Shown here piece after piece: positions 8,095 to 16,438 of a DNA stretch of 33,430 nucleotides (the stretch's first letter is position 1; the number at the start of each line of letters is the position of its first letter). The stretch comes from Candidatus Auribacterota bacterium. GTDB lineage: Bacteria > Auribacterota > Tritonobacteria > UBA1439. The translations under genes and the position numbers were made by a program. Below the pieces are notes generated by a model. It worked only from the letters and a program-made list of their open reading frames with translations, did not search any database and had not been told where the DNA came from. Location of the stretch: NCBI GenBank assembly GCA_026392015.1, contig JAPLCW010000163.1, positions 1 to 33,430 of the forward strand, given 5' to 3'.

Positions 8095-8874
8095 ATGTCT
8101 TCCAAAAGGGAAAAGAAGGAATTGTCCTCCAATCGTCGCAGGGCCCCGCGGGCGAATGTCAAAATTCCCGTGGAGATAAAGATCGAGAAAAATGCCCTGG
8201 AGGGGCGCACGAATAACATCAGCGCCTCTGGCGTTTACTGTACGGTAGACCGCTTTATTCCGATCAATACCAAACTTGATGTCACCCTCCTTGTTCCAGA
8301 GAAGGCGAGGCGCGAACGGGAGAAATCGAAAGAGATGAAGTGTCATGGCATCGTGGTGAGGAACCAGCCGGTGGGGAGAGATGAGGCCCATCGGCAGTAC
8401 GGCCTGGCCCTCTACTTTACCGACATCACACGTGACGATCAGGCTGAACTTTCAAACTATGTGTACGCGCGCCTGCCGCGGAAAGAACAGCAGATGTTCG
8501 CAAAAGAGAAATTGCATCCACGGGTGTATAAGCCGGGAGAGGTCTTTTCGAGAACGGACATCGGCGATTCCGGGTTCAGCGTGAGCTCGGCAAACTTTCG
8601 CGTACTCGGCGAGGAGATCAACCTGAGCAAGAACGGGATCGTGTGCCAGACCGACCGGCATATTCCGCTCTTCAGAGAGATTGCCGTGAACCTTGTCCTC
8701 CCTCCCCGGAAGGCACGCAAAGCGGATGAAAAGGAAGCGCTCCAGTGCAGCGCCGTGGTCGTCGGCTGCACGAAGGTACCCAACAGCAGCAAGTACGACA
8801 TGGCTGCCTACTTCGTCGGGCTCTCGCCGGAGCAGAAAAAGAGGCTCGAGGAGTGCATAGAGAAAATCCTTTGA
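8095..8874 (+). CDS. Tandem PilZ-domain protein (putative c-di-GMP receptor)
   Basis: 259 aa, preceded by AGAAAGG. The N-terminal half has the PilZ signature: RRRAPR near residue 15 and NNISASGVYC near residue 40, that is the RxxxR and [D/N]xSxxG motifs that bind cyclic di-GMP. A second, more divergent copy follows: INLSKNGIVC near residue 180 keeps the NxSxxG motif, but the preceding arginine motif is not obvious. The layout therefore suggests one binding-competent and one degenerate PilZ domain. There is no transmembrane segment. It lies 23 nt after the acyl-CoA synthetase gene and ends in a strong terminator, so the two may be co-transcribed. The next gene downstream encodes a PilT-like ATPase, suggesting but not proving a link to pilus control. 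Confidence 0.82.
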   Translation: MSSKREKKELSSNRRRAPRANVKIPVEIKIEKNALEGRTNNISASGVYCTVDRFIPINTKLDVTLLVPEKARREREKSKEMKCHGIVVRNQPVGRDEAHRQYGLALYFTDITRDDQAELSNYVYARLPRKEQQMFAKEKLHPRVYKPGEVFSRTDIGDSGFSVSSANFRVLGEEINLSKNGIVCQTDRHIPLFREIAVNLVLPPRKARKADEKEALQCSAVVVGCTKVPNSSKYDMAAYFVGLSPEQKKRLEECIEKIL

Positions 8875-8899
8875 GCGGCAGGGGTGGGATAATCTCAGG

Positions 8900-8937
8900 C
8901 CACGGATTGCGGAGCGAGTGCAATCCGTGGTTGTTTT
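8900..8937 (+). terminator. Rho-independent terminator after the PilZ gene
   Basis: A perfect 11-bp stem CCACGGATTGC / GCAATCCGTGG (8900-8910 and 8920-8930) with a 9-nt loop is followed by TTGTTTT. It closes the acyl-CoA synthetase / PilZ unit. Confidence 0.85.
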
Positions 8938-9337
8938 ATCTGATTGGATGTTTGGGAATTTTAATAAATGTGAGCCACAGAGCGCACAGCGCAGCCCGTG
9001 GCCGCAACCAGATCTAGCTGTGTGTATCGCTGTTATATCTGTGTTCATATGTGATACACATTGAAGCTTTAACGGGCGCCACAGATACACACAGATAACT
9101 GCGGATTAGCACAGATAAAGCAATATACTGCGAAACAATGAGTTGCAGATTTAAGTTGATCTATTCATCAACTCGAGATTAGCATTATCCAAATATTTGT
9201 AACATAGTGCATTGTAGGGGCTTGATCCTTCGGCAAGCTCAGGACAAGTTTTATCAAGCCCGTTCTCGATCTGGGTTCGATAAATAGAATCCCTACACTA
9301 CGCAGATGAATATTTCAAGAATGGAGGGAAGAAGGCT
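8938..9337. other. Intergenic repeats upstream of pilT
   Basis: No supported gene. The stretch holds CACAGATACACACAGATA-type sequence around 9079-9115 with partly complementary sequence around 9018-9050. A second block runs from about 9216 to 9297, where TAGGGGCTTGAT and ATCAAGCCC are complementary and TAGGG / CCCTA close the outer ends. Both look like miniature repeats rather than regulatory sites. Confidence 0.5.
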
Positions 9338-10435
9338 ATGGTCGAGCTGAAAGGGCTTCTGCGGAGGGTGGTGGATGAGGGGGCTTCCGACCTCCACCTG
9401 AGGGCGGGCTGCCCTCCCATCATGCGCCTGAATACGGCTCTGACCGATATGGCCGACGTGGCTCTGACTGCGCGTGATATGGAAGCCGTCGCCCGTTCAC
9501 TCATGAACGAAGAGCAATGGGCGTTTTTCCAGGCCAAGGGGGAACAGGACTTCGCGTACATCCTCGAGGGCGTGGGGCGTTTCCGTGCGAACGTCTTCCG
9601 CCAGCGGGGCATGTGCGGCGTCGTGTTGCGGCATGTAAAGGCGCGGATCCCCAATTTTCAGGAGCTCGGATTGCCTCCGATCCTGGAAAAGATCGCCCTC
9701 AGCAATCGCGGCGTGGTGATCGTGAGCGGCGCGACTGGAAGCGGAAAATCCACCACGCTCGCCTCGATGATCAACCTTATCAATTCGAGGATCCGTCGCC
9801 ATATTATTACGATCGAAGATCCAATCGAGTATCTGCACTCGGACAATCGCTCCTTGATCAGCCAGCGCGAGGTCGGGATCGACACAAGGTCTTTCGGCGC
9901 CGCGCTGCGTAATGTCATGCGGCAGGATCCGGACATTGTCATGATCGGAGAGCTGCGTGATCGGGACAGCTTCGCCGCGGCGCTTGGGGCAGCGGATGTG
10001 GGCAGGTTGGTTTTTGCGACGCTGCACTCGCCCGATGCAGCCCAGGTTGTCTTGAGGATCATGGATTTCTTCCCCGTTGGCGAGCGCGAGGGAGCAAGGC
10101 TCCAATTCGCTGCAAACCTGCGGGCAATTATCTGCCAGCGGTTGCTTCCCCGTGGGGATGGCAAAGGCTTGATTCCTGCGGTGGAGATACTGCTCGGCTC
10201 TCCCGTCACCCACAAGTTTATCAGAGAGGGGAGGATCGATAAGCTCCCGGACGCGATTCTGGATGGAAGGGATGAGGGGATGCAAACTTTCAACAACTCG
10301 CTGGTGGAACTCGTCAAGGCGTCAATCATCACGGAAGAGACCGCTTTTGCCCACTCGAGCAATCCCGAGGCCCTCAAGATGAATCTCCAGGGAATCTTTC
10401 TCGACGAGTCCAGGAAAATTCTCGGGGAAGACTGA
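9338..10435 (+). CDS. pilT: PilT/PilU-type twitching motility (type IV pilus retraction) ATPase
   Basis: 365 aa, a normal length for PilT. The N-terminal domain begins with the family pattern SDLHLRAGCPPIMRLN. Walker A is GATGSGKST near residue 131. The Asp box ITIEDPIEYLH is near 163, Walker B DPDIVMIGELRD near 198, and the His box FATLHSPDA near 228. PilT is a hexameric cytoplasmic ATPase that depolymerises the type IV pilus. The C-terminal AIRNLIRE motif typical of PilT is not evident, so PilU or another paralog is possible. No other pilus genes are in the window; the tandem PilZ gene lies 460 bp upstream in the same direction, behind a terminator. GGAGGG and AGAAGG sites precede the ATG. 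Confidence 0.9.
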   Translation: MVELKGLLRRVVDEGASDLHLRAGCPPIMRLNTALTDMADVALTARDMEAVARSLMNEEQWAFFQAKGEQDFAYILEGVGRFRANVFRQRGMCGVVLRHVKARIPNFQELGLPPILEKIALSNRGVVIVSGATGSGKSTTLASMINLINSRIRRHIITIEDPIEYLHSDNRSLISQREVGIDTRSFGAALRNVMRQDPDIVMIGELRDRDSFAAALGAADVGRLVFATLHSPDAAQVVLRIMDFFPVGEREGARLQFAANLRAIICQRLLPRGDGKGLIPAVEILLGSPVTHKFIREGRIDKLPDAILDGRDEGMQTFNNSLVELVKASIITEETAFAHSSNPEALKMNLQGIFLDESRKILGED

Positions 10436-10552
10436 CCATTGGCCCATCGTTGATTGCGGAAGTGGCAGTTCTTACCTGTCGATCGAATAAGTAATGACAA
10501 GTGACAAGTAACAAATACGGTTCTCTTCCACGTTGTGTGGGCTAATTTCTTA

Positions 10553-10751
10553 TCCCCTCCCCCTCCAAAGGGGGAGGGCAAGGGTGGGGGCGAGAAACGG
10601 ACAGAGGGGTTCCAGTGTAACTCCTTCTAATCCAACAGAGACCATCTCTGCATTTAAAATACCCCCCACCTTAATTCTTCTTTCGACAGGGTCCCTTCGA
10701 CTGCGCTCAGGGTCTTCGACAGGACAGGCTCCCCTCAAGGGGGGAGGAGAA
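10553..10751. repeat. G/C-rich palindromic intergenic repeat
   Basis: The left part is TCCCCTCCCCCTCCAAAGG with its complement GGGGGAGGG. The right part carries CCCTTCGACTGCGCTCAGGG, TCTTCGACAGGACAGGC and CCCCTCAAGGGGGGAGG. The same blocks occur at 1676-1853, 25695-25788 (opposite orientation) and, in part, 13551-13605. No coding potential is seen. Confidence 0.65.
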
Positions 10752-10782
10752 TGTAGCGCACCCACACAAAATGAAAGAGACT

Positions 10783-10880
10783 CACAAATGGCAAATGACA
10801 AATACCAAATTACAAATATCAGATGGTGAAGCGCAATTGCAAATTTAAGTTTTGTCATTTGAATTTTGCCATTTGTCATT
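10783..10880. repeat. Low-complexity inverted repeat of AAATGACAAAT units
   Basis: A left arm of CAAATGGCAAATGACAAA-type words (10783-10818) faces a right arm of TTTGTCATTTG / GCCATTTGTCATT words (10847-10880). Similar words occur at 27968-27982 and 28385-28440. The right arm runs up to 7 nt before the start of the radical SAM gene and leaves no room for a normal ribosome binding site. Confidence 0.6.
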
Positions 10881-10887
10881 AACCTTT

Positions 10888-12543
10888 ATGAATTATACCC
10901 TCATCCGTCAGCTGAAGCGCCTGCGGTCTCTGGAGAAAGGCGCGATCGCCGCGAAACCCGCTGCGTACACCGTAGCGCTCATCTACCCGAATTCCTACCA
11001 TGTCGGGATGAGCAGCCTCGGCTTCCAACTCGTATACCGCACGCTCAATTCCCTTCCGGGGGTTAGCTGCGAGCGGGGCTTTCTTTTTCCGGGAAGCCCG
11101 ACTCTTACCATCGAGGGCTTGAGAAATTTGAGCAGTTTCGACTGTATCGGTTTCTCCCTCTCATGCGAACTTGATTACTTCAACGTAGCCGAGATACTGC
11201 GCCGCGGCGGTATCCCTCTCGAATCGCGGGCGAGGGACGAGCGATTCCCCTTGGTTATCGGGGGCGGCGCCTGCGTGTCGCTCAATCCGGAACCGATTGC
11301 GGACGCCTTCGACCTTTTGGTGGTGGGAGAGGTCGAGGCGGTTGCAGGCACACTGTTCGAGAGCCTGATCGCCCATCGGCGGGGAGAAAGGGACTGCCTC
11401 CTGCGGGGTCTCGCGGAAATCCCGGGCATCTATGTCCCGCGCCTTTTCACGCCGGGCTACGGCTCGGAGGGACGTTTCTCCGGAATGGAGGGGAGCGATA
11501 ATCGAAATCCGCGCCCGGAGCGCGCCTGGGTTCGGGATCTCGATGGATGGCCGTGTGCCGCACCTATTGTGACACCCGAGACCGAGTTCGGTGACAGGGT
11601 CCTCGTGGAACTCGCGAGGGGATGCGGCAGGCAATGCCGTTTCTGTGTTGCTGACTATGCATATCGCCCCCCCCGCGCCAGAAACAGAAAGGCAGTGTTG
11701 GAGGCGATATCGAGGGCCCTCCTCTCGGCGCCCACGGTTGCGCTTTTGGGCCCTTCACTTTCCGACTATCCCGGCATCGAGGAATTGTGCGCGGAGATTG
11801 TCGAGCGGCAGGGGCGGATCTCGCTCTCGAGCCTGAGGGCGGATACGCTGAGCGAAAGCATGATCACGCTGCTGGTCAAGGGAGGTCTCCGGAGCCTCAC
11901 GATTGCCCCCGAGACGCCGTCGAGGGCGCTTCAGCGCAAGCTCAACAAGGCAATCTCCTCGCGCGATATCATGGCGGTGGCGGAACAGGCGGCGGGAGCG
12001 GGTCTGAAGGAGCTCAAGCTCTACTATCTCATCGGGATCGAGGGTGAGAGAGAGGAGGATCTCGTGGCGATCGCCGAGGAGATCCGAAAGGTCACGGCCC
12101 TTATTCCGGTGCGGGTGAACCTGGGCCCGGTCATTCCCAAGGCGGGGACTCCACTCCAGTGGGCGCGAATTCCGGGTGAGGGTGAGCTGCGAAAAAAATA
12201 CCGCAGGGTGAGGGGATGGATTCAAAAGATTCCCAGGGTGCGTATGAGCGGGCAAAGTATAAGAGAGGCGATGGTGGAGGCAGCGCTCTCGAAAGGCGAC
12301 AGGAGCCTTCTCACGCACATCGCATCGGGGAAATTGCCGAGACCTGTGCGGGAGAGGTACGCGCGCGCTGAATTCGGTGAGGCGGATCCGTTCCCATGGG
12401 ATCACATGGGGGGCGGCGCGTCAAAGGGGTATCTCTGGTCGGAGTATAACAAGTTTGTTCGCGGCGAGCTCACGGAAGCGTGTTCGCCGGAACGCTGTAG
12501 CACGTGCAGTGTGTGTGTGAATCACCGGGGGCAGAGGATATGA
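10888..12543 (+). CDS. Radical SAM protein, B12-binding/TIGR03960-like
   Basis: 551 aa from the ATG at 10888. Upstream in-frame codons lie in a repeat, so a longer start is unlikely. The N-terminal segment (YPNSYHVGMSSLGFQLVYR, IGFSLSCELDY) resembles the cobalamin-binding-like domain of this family. The radical SAM cluster CGRQCRFC (CxxxCxxC) is near residue 245, preceded by VELARGCG and followed by YAYRPPRARN. A C-terminal CSTCSVC may hold another metal site. The family is annotated only as a radical SAM protein of unknown substrate and is often joined to a second 'radical SAM-linked' module, which I do not see here. The gene overlaps the next one by 4 nt (ATGA), implying translational coupling. 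Confidence 0.85.
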   Translation: MNYTLIRQLKRLRSLEKGAIAAKPAAYTVALIYPNSYHVGMSSLGFQLVYRTLNSLPGVSCERGFLFPGSPTLTIEGLRNLSSFDCIGFSLSCELDYFNVAEILRRGGIPLESRARDERFPLVIGGGACVSLNPEPIADAFDLLVVGEVEAVAGTLFESLIAHRRGERDCLLRGLAEIPGIYVPRLFTPGYGSEGRFSGMEGSDNRNPRPERAWVRDLDGWPCAAPIVTPETEFGDRVLVELARGCGRQCRFCVADYAYRPPRARNRKAVLEAISRALLSAPTVALLGPSLSDYPGIEELCAEIVERQGRISLSSLRADTLSESMITLLVKGGLRSLTIAPETPSRALQRKLNKAISSRDIMAVAEQAAGAGLKELKLYYLIGIEGEREEDLVAIAEEIRKVTALIPVRVNLGPVIPKAGTPLQWARIPGEGELRKKYRRVRGWIQKIPRVRMSGQSIREAMVEAALSKGDRSLLTHIASGKLPRPVRERYARAEFGEADPFPWDHMGGGASKGYLWSEYNKFVRGELTEACSPERCSTCSVCVNHRGQRI

Positions 12544-13202
12544 TCTTCCATGAGGACTGCATTCAGTTCAAAGCATTGGACGGGATCCGCTGGCTGAGGC
12601 ACTGTTTCACCGCGAGGAGCTTCATGGAAGCTCGTCCCCCGGCGGAACGAAGCCGCGAGGGGATGGTGCGCAGGCTCCGCGAGAAACAGTTCCCCGATGC
12701 CCTTTCCCTCGCATGGGGGGAGCAGGTGCACGGGAGGGGCGTCGCAGTCGTGAGGGATTCAACCGGGAAGACCGGAGTGGTACGCAGTGTGGATTCGCTC
12801 ATCAGCGCACAGCCTGGTGTATGCCTCGTCGCCTTCGGCGCCGATTGCCCGATTGTGTACATCGCCGATAGGGAAAAAAAGGTGATCGCCCTCGTTCACT
12901 CGGGGAGGAAGGGCTGCGAGCAGGGTATCGTCACCGCGTGCGTGAGGGAAATGCAGCGTGTCTTCGAGAGCTCGATGTCTGACTGTATTTGCGTCGTCAG
13001 CCCCTCGATAGGGCCGTGTTGCTATCCGACGGATTTGTGGCAACAGATCGATCAGGAACTGGGGAATCTCGGGCTGGGGGAGATCGTCAATGTCCGTTGC
13101 TGTAGCTCGTGCAGGAGCGATCTCTTCTACTCATACAGGAGGGAGAGGGAAAAATGCGGGAGGATGCTCGCAGCCATGATGATAACCACGGGAGAGGGTT
13201 AA
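12540..13202 (+). CDS. pgeF: Laccase-domain protein PgeF (YfiH), purine nucleoside phosphorylase type
   Basis: 220 aa from the ATG at 12540, which overlaps the radical SAM stop codon as ATGA. The three expected zinc ligands are present: His in GEQVHG (about residue 61), Cys in FGADCP (about 101) and His in LVHSGRKG (about 118), with GPCCY further on. Family members act as purine nucleoside phosphorylase/adenosine deaminase and have been linked to peptidoglycan editing in E. coli. LVHSGRKG departs from the common VHAGWRG form. The 4-nt overlap suggests it is made together with the radical SAM protein, though a shared pathway is not known. Confidence 0.85.
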   Translation: MIFHEDCIQFKALDGIRWLRHCFTARSFMEARPPAERSREGMVRRLREKQFPDALSLAWGEQVHGRGVAVVRDSTGKTGVVRSVDSLISAQPGVCLVAFGADCPIVYIADREKKVIALVHSGRKGCEQGIVTACVREMQRVFESSMSDCICVVSPSIGPCCYPTDLWQQIDQELGNLGLGEIVNVRCCSSCRSDLFYSYRREREKCGRMLAAMMITTGEG

Positions 13203-13311
13203 TAGTATTATAAGTTCATCTCATAGGAATTCGCTTTTTATTTTCGAATTAACCTCTTGTGGCTCAGAGAGTTAAAATCAAGGGAATAGGGCTATAGCTT
13301 GCACATTACCA

Positions 13312-13385
13312 TTGTCATCCCTGCGTAAGCAGGGATCCAGTTTGAAATATGTAGATATAGATTACCGCTTCCGCGGGAATGACAA
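13312..13385. repeat. Palindromic intergenic repeat, copy 2 (TTGTCAT ... ATGACAA)
   Basis: A 74-bp element with the same 7-bp terminal inverted repeats as the one at 4064-4149 and similar internal hairpins (CCCTGCGTAAGCAGGG; CCGCTTCCGCGG). It lies in the 554-bp gap between pgeF and yggS. Confidence 0.7.
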
Positions 13386-13489
13386 CGTACTATGTATAAC
13401 AGTATCATGATAATTCATGTATATTCAGTGATCTCAGTGGTTAAAAACGTCCGCGCGAAGCGCGTTAAGTTCTCTGTCGTTGTATGGGG

Positions 13490-13518
13490 TTGACTTTTGC
13501 ATGGTCTATTCATAAACT
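13490..13518 (+). promoter_or_regulatory. Candidate sigma70 promoter upstream of yggS-proC
   Basis: TTGACT (13490-13495) and TAAACT (13513-13518) with a 17-nt spacer. It lies about 240 nt before the yggS start, with a G/C-rich palindrome in between, so it may serve something else. A weaker alternative is TTGACC at 13653. Confidence 0.35.
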
Positions 13519-13550
13519 TTTCGTCTATTAACCGCGGGCTTGCCACTGAA

Positions 13551-13605
13551 GCTCCCCTATCCCTTCCCCCTCTGAAGGGGGGAGGTGCGGAGGGGGGTGA
13601 GAGCT
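13551..13605. repeat. Short copy of the G/C-rich palindromic repeat
   Basis: CCTTCCCCCTCTGAAGGGGG is self-complementary and is bracketed by GCTC and GAGAGC. It matches parts of the repeats at 1676-1853 and 10553-10751. Confidence 0.55.
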
Positions 13606-13756
13606 GCTTTACCACCCATAAGTAACCCATTACTGTCCCCGGCGAAAATAGGTTGACCGGGAAACAGCCGCTATGTTACAAACAACCGGTCGGTGCTGCA
13701 CCTTTCGCACAGAGTTTTGTGTAGTATTTCCCGCATGTGTGGGGTTCGAGGGATGA

Positions 13757-14446
13757 GTGATCGCTGATAACCTGAAGAGGGTCCGAGAGAGGATCGCGGC
13801 TGCCGCGGAACGCTCCGGGAGGTCCTCCACGCAGGTTGAACTCGTCGTCGCCGCCAAGGGGCGTCCAATCGAAGAAATAGAGGAGGCGATCAGAGCGGGA
13901 GTTCGGACCATCGGTGAGAGCAAGGTCCAGGAGGCGAAGAGCAGGTTTTCTCCCATGAAGGGGCGTGTTGCGCTGCACATGATCGGACATCTCCAGAGGA
14001 ACAAGGTGAGGGACGCGCTCAGAATGTTTGACATGATCCACTCGGTGGATAGTCTGAGACTTGCGGAGGAGATTGAAATGGTCGGACGGGAGACGCGCGG
14101 GGAGCCTATTCCTGTTCTCCTTGAGGTGAATATCTCCGGTGAAAATAAAAAGTACGGTTTTACCCCTGATCAGGTGCTCACGCTGGCGGAAAAGCTGGCC
14201 GGTATGACCGCGCTCCGGGTGGAGGGACTTATGACGATGGCGCCCCTGTCGGGAGATGCCGAAGGGGCAAGGTCGATCTTCGCGCGGTTGCGCGCGCTCG
14301 CACGTGAGGTAGAGCAGATCGCCATCCCCAATCTGATGATGAGGCATTTATCAATGGGTATGACGCAGGACTTCGAGGTGGCGGTGGAGGAGGGGGCAAC
14401 CATGGTGCGCGTGGGAACGGCGATATTCGCGCCCGGCGAACAGTAA
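13757..14446 (+). CDS. yggS: YggS/PLPBP-family pyridoxal phosphate homeostasis protein
   Basis: 229 aa from a GTG at 13757, preceded by GAGGGA. The PLP lysine lies in VELVVAAKGRP near residue 34. Other family landmarks are IGESKVQEA, HMIGHLQRNK, IHSVDSLRLA, VLLEVNISGE, LMTMAPL and MRHLSMGMTQDFEVAVEEGA, ending VRVGTAIF. The protein is a single-domain TIM barrel that binds PLP and balances vitamin B6 and amino-acid pools rather than acting as an enzyme. It is 13 nt upstream of proC, the very common yggS-proC pairing, and yggU follows. Confidence 0.93.
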   Translation: MIADNLKRVRERIAAAAERSGRSSTQVELVVAAKGRPIEEIEEAIRAGVRTIGESKVQEAKSRFSPMKGRVALHMIGHLQRNKVRDALRMFDMIHSVDSLRLAEEIEMVGRETRGEPIPVLLEVNISGENKKYGFTPDQVLTLAEKLAGMTALRVEGLMTMAPLSGDAEGARSIFARLRALAREVEQIAIPNLMMRHLSMGMTQDFEVAVEEGATMVRVGTAIFAPGEQ

Positions 14447-14459
14447 AGGGGGAGGGCGT

Positions 14460-15284
14460 ATGGTTCAAGATCTTGATGCGCGGGTATGTTTTGTTGGCGG
14501 CGGCAACATGGCGGAGGCGATCATACGCGGTATCCTGAACGCCGCGCTCTCCGTCTCTTCGGATATCTCCGTGAGCGATGTGCGGCGGGAGCGGCTGGGG
14601 CATTTGACGCGGTCCTGCGGCGTCACCCCGGCGGAGAGCAACGCCTCGTGCGTGGCTTCGGGCGACATCATCATCATCGCCGTCAAACCGCAGAATATGG
14701 CGGAAGTGCTTAGGGATTTGTCGTCCGTCGATCTGAGCAATAAGAGCATTATTTCCATTGTGGCGGGCACCACCACCGGCCAGATCGAAGGCGCGTTTCG
14801 GGGCGAAATACCCGTGATCCGGGTTATGCCGAATACGCCCGCGCTGATCGGCGAGGGGGTTTCCGTCTGGGCGCGCGGGAGGCATGTGAAAGAGAAGGAT
14901 ATAGAGCGTGCGCGGACCATCCTCAGCGCGATCGGCACGGAGATAGAGGTTGGTGAGGAGTTGATGGACGCGGCAACGGCCCTCTCCGGCAGCGGGCCAG
15001 CCTACGTATTTTATCTGCTCGAGGCGATGATCGCCGCCGGCGAGAAGCTTGGATTCAGCGCGGAGCAGGCTGCGAGAATCGCTATCCGGACCGTGGTGGG
15101 GGCGGGGCGGCTGGCGGAGGCGTTGGGTCAGTCTCCGTCTGAACTGCGGAAACGCGTGACATCCCCGGGGGGAACAACCGCGGCGGCGATCAAGGTATTG
15201 GATGATAAGGGTGCCAAAAAAATTGTCATTGCGGCTATCAGCGCTGCCTGCGAGAGGGCAAGAGAACTGAGCAAGGGAGGATAA
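14460..15284 (+). CDS. proC: Pyrroline-5-carboxylate reductase
   Basis: 274 aa, normal for ProC, with GGAGGG just upstream of the ATG. The Rossmann motif is VCFVGGGNMAEAIIRG. The middle has RVMPNTPALIGEG, and the C-terminal signature has ALSGSGPAYVF followed by TSPGGTTAAAI. The enzyme reduces pyrroline-5-carboxylate to proline with NAD(P)H in the cytoplasm. It lies between yggS and yggU in the same direction. Confidence 0.95.
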   Translation: MVQDLDARVCFVGGGNMAEAIIRGILNAALSVSSDISVSDVRRERLGHLTRSCGVTPAESNASCVASGDIIIIAVKPQNMAEVLRDLSSVDLSNKSIISIVAGTTTGQIEGAFRGEIPVIRVMPNTPALIGEGVSVWARGRHVKEKDIERARTILSAIGTEIEVGEELMDAATALSGSGPAYVFYLLEAMIAAGEKLGFSAEQAARIAIRTVVGAGRLAEALGQSPSELRKRVTSPGGTTAAAIKVLDDKGAKKIVIAAISAACERARELSKGG

Positions 15285-15409
15285 AGAAAATCCCAAATCC
15301 CAAATTCCAAATCCCAAACATTTATGTGGGAACGGTATCCTGCCGCGATGATCGGGACGTGACGGCGTGTGGGAGTGTCGGCGTAGGGGAGTAACCGCAG
15401 GATCATAAA

Positions 15410-15739
15410 ATGCAAATGACGAAGAAAACGCACATAGCCGATTTTCAATCCCGGATAAATATCTCTGAAAAAGATGGGGTTCTTTTTCTGCCTGTAAAGG
15501 TCCAGCCAAAGGCATCAACGGATGCAATTGTTGGCGAGCATGCGGGTGCTTTGAAAGTCAAGGTGACCGCAGCGCCCGAAAAGGGAAAAGCCAACAGGGC
15601 GGTGAGGGAACTCCTCGCCGAGAAACTTGGCGTCAGCAATTCGGCCGTCGGACTTGTGCATGGCGAGAGCTCCAAGAATAAGCTTTTCGCAATACGGGGG
15701 ATAAGGAAAGATGATTTGCTGAAGATATTGGCTGTGTAA
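15410..15739 (+). CDS. yggU: DUF167 / YggU-family protein
   Basis: 109 aa. The core KVQPKAST, GEHAGALKVKVTAAPEKGKA and GESSKNKLF is the DUF167 (YggU) signature. The function of the family is unknown, but it is often found downstream of yggS and proC, as here. The 125-nt gap from proC holds short inverted repeats, including ATCCTGC/GCAGGAT (15337-15343 and 15397-15403). ATG 15410 and ATG 15416 are both possible starts; neither has a strong ribosome binding site. The N-terminus before the conserved core is about 20 residues longer than typical. Confidence 0.85.
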   Translation: MQMTKKTHIADFQSRINISEKDGVLFLPVKVQPKASTDAIVGEHAGALKVKVTAAPEKGKANRAVRELLAEKLGVSNSAVGLVHGESSKNKLFAIRGIRKDDLLKILAV

Positions 15740-16056
15740 AAGTTTTTGCTTTCATGAATTGGAGCCACGGATCTGTAGACATCAAAGGGTGATCCGAAGA
15801 TAGGACTGGGGCCAATCGCGAGCGCGGCCAAGGATCGAAAGTTCTCGCACTTTTACCTCCTTAGCATCCAGAGACACCGTACTTAATTCACCTATTCAAT
15901 ACCTGTCCCCGCATAGTATTCCCGCAGCATAAAAATAATTACGTATTGTGCCCCCGGAACCGCCATCCAGGGAAACAAAACCATGACGGCTGATGTACCG
16001 GTCGGCCGCCAGATAAAACATAGATAAAACATGGTTTATGCAAATTTCCCATTGAT
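15740..16056. other. Intergenic region, nothing recognised
   Basis: I find no supported gene, strong terminator or repeat. Sequence composition becomes more A/T-rich toward the toxin gene, marking the edge of the accessory island. Confidence 0.5.
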
Positions 16057-16078
16057 TATATGTCATAACTGACATATA
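16057..16078 (+). promoter_or_regulatory. Palindromic operator of the toxin-antitoxin operon
   Basis: A perfect 9-bp inverted repeat, TATATGTCA and TGACATATA, separated by 4 nt. It ends 2 nt before the toxin ATG, so it probably overlaps the promoter. Such sites typically bind the XRE antitoxin, alone or with the toxin, for autorepression. No ribosome binding site is visible between it and the ATG, so the mRNA may be leaderless. Confidence 0.75.
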
Positions 16079-16080
16079 CT

Positions 16081-16389
16081 ATGAACATGCGAGAAAATGA
16101 TAAACCGCTGGTCTGGCTCCATGGGGAAATAAAAACACCACCGTTTTCTCAAGCGACTAGGATTGAAGCCGGCTACTTGCTAAGGCGACTCCAGCTCGGT
16201 GAAAAATTAGTACTGCCCCATTCCCGGCCAATGCCTTCGATCGGGGCACGCTGTCACGAGTTAAGGGTTAATGACGATGGCGTGACGTGGCGTATCATAT
16301 ACAGCATCGACCCGGATGCCATTATAGTGCTTGAGGTATTCGCAAAGAGAACATTTCAGACGCCGGAGCACGTGATCGCGGTTTGTTAA
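16081..16389 (+). CDS. HigB/Gp49-like (RelE superfamily) toxin, C-terminus cut by a nonsense codon
   Basis: 102 aa. PLVWLHGEIKTPPFS, ARIEAGYLLRRLQ-like sequence (here TRIEAGYLLRRLQ), SRPMPSIGARCHELR and VTWRIIYSIDPDAI match the DUF891/Gp49 family, mRNA-interferase toxins of the RelE fold. The frame stops at a TAA (16387-16389) right after VIAVC. If that codon is ignored the frame runs on as KRLRRYDSDSKTGG to a TAA at 16432-16434, and CKKRLRRYD-type sequence is how family members normally end. I infer a premature stop removing about 15 residues, which may weaken or kill the toxin. The gene starts just after a palindromic operator and precedes an XRE antitoxin gene; toxin-first order is typical of HigBA. 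Confidence 0.85.
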   Translation: MNMRENDKPLVWLHGEIKTPPFSQATRIEAGYLLRRLQLGEKLVLPHSRPMPSIGARCHELRVNDDGVTWRIIYSIDPDAIIVLEVFAKRTFQTPEHVIAVC

Positions 16390-16438
16390 AAAAGATTAAG
16401 GCGCTATGATTCAGATTCTAAAACAGGAGGCTAATGCA

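Noticed and set aside
7768..8391. 207-codon minus-strand frame across the end of the acyl-CoA synthetase and PilZ genes
   Set aside because: Antisense shadow without motifs or a credible start.
14229..15527. 432-codon minus-strand frame opposite yggS, proC and yggU
   Set aside because: Antisense to three well-supported genes, low-complexity Pro/Arg-rich translation, no domain.
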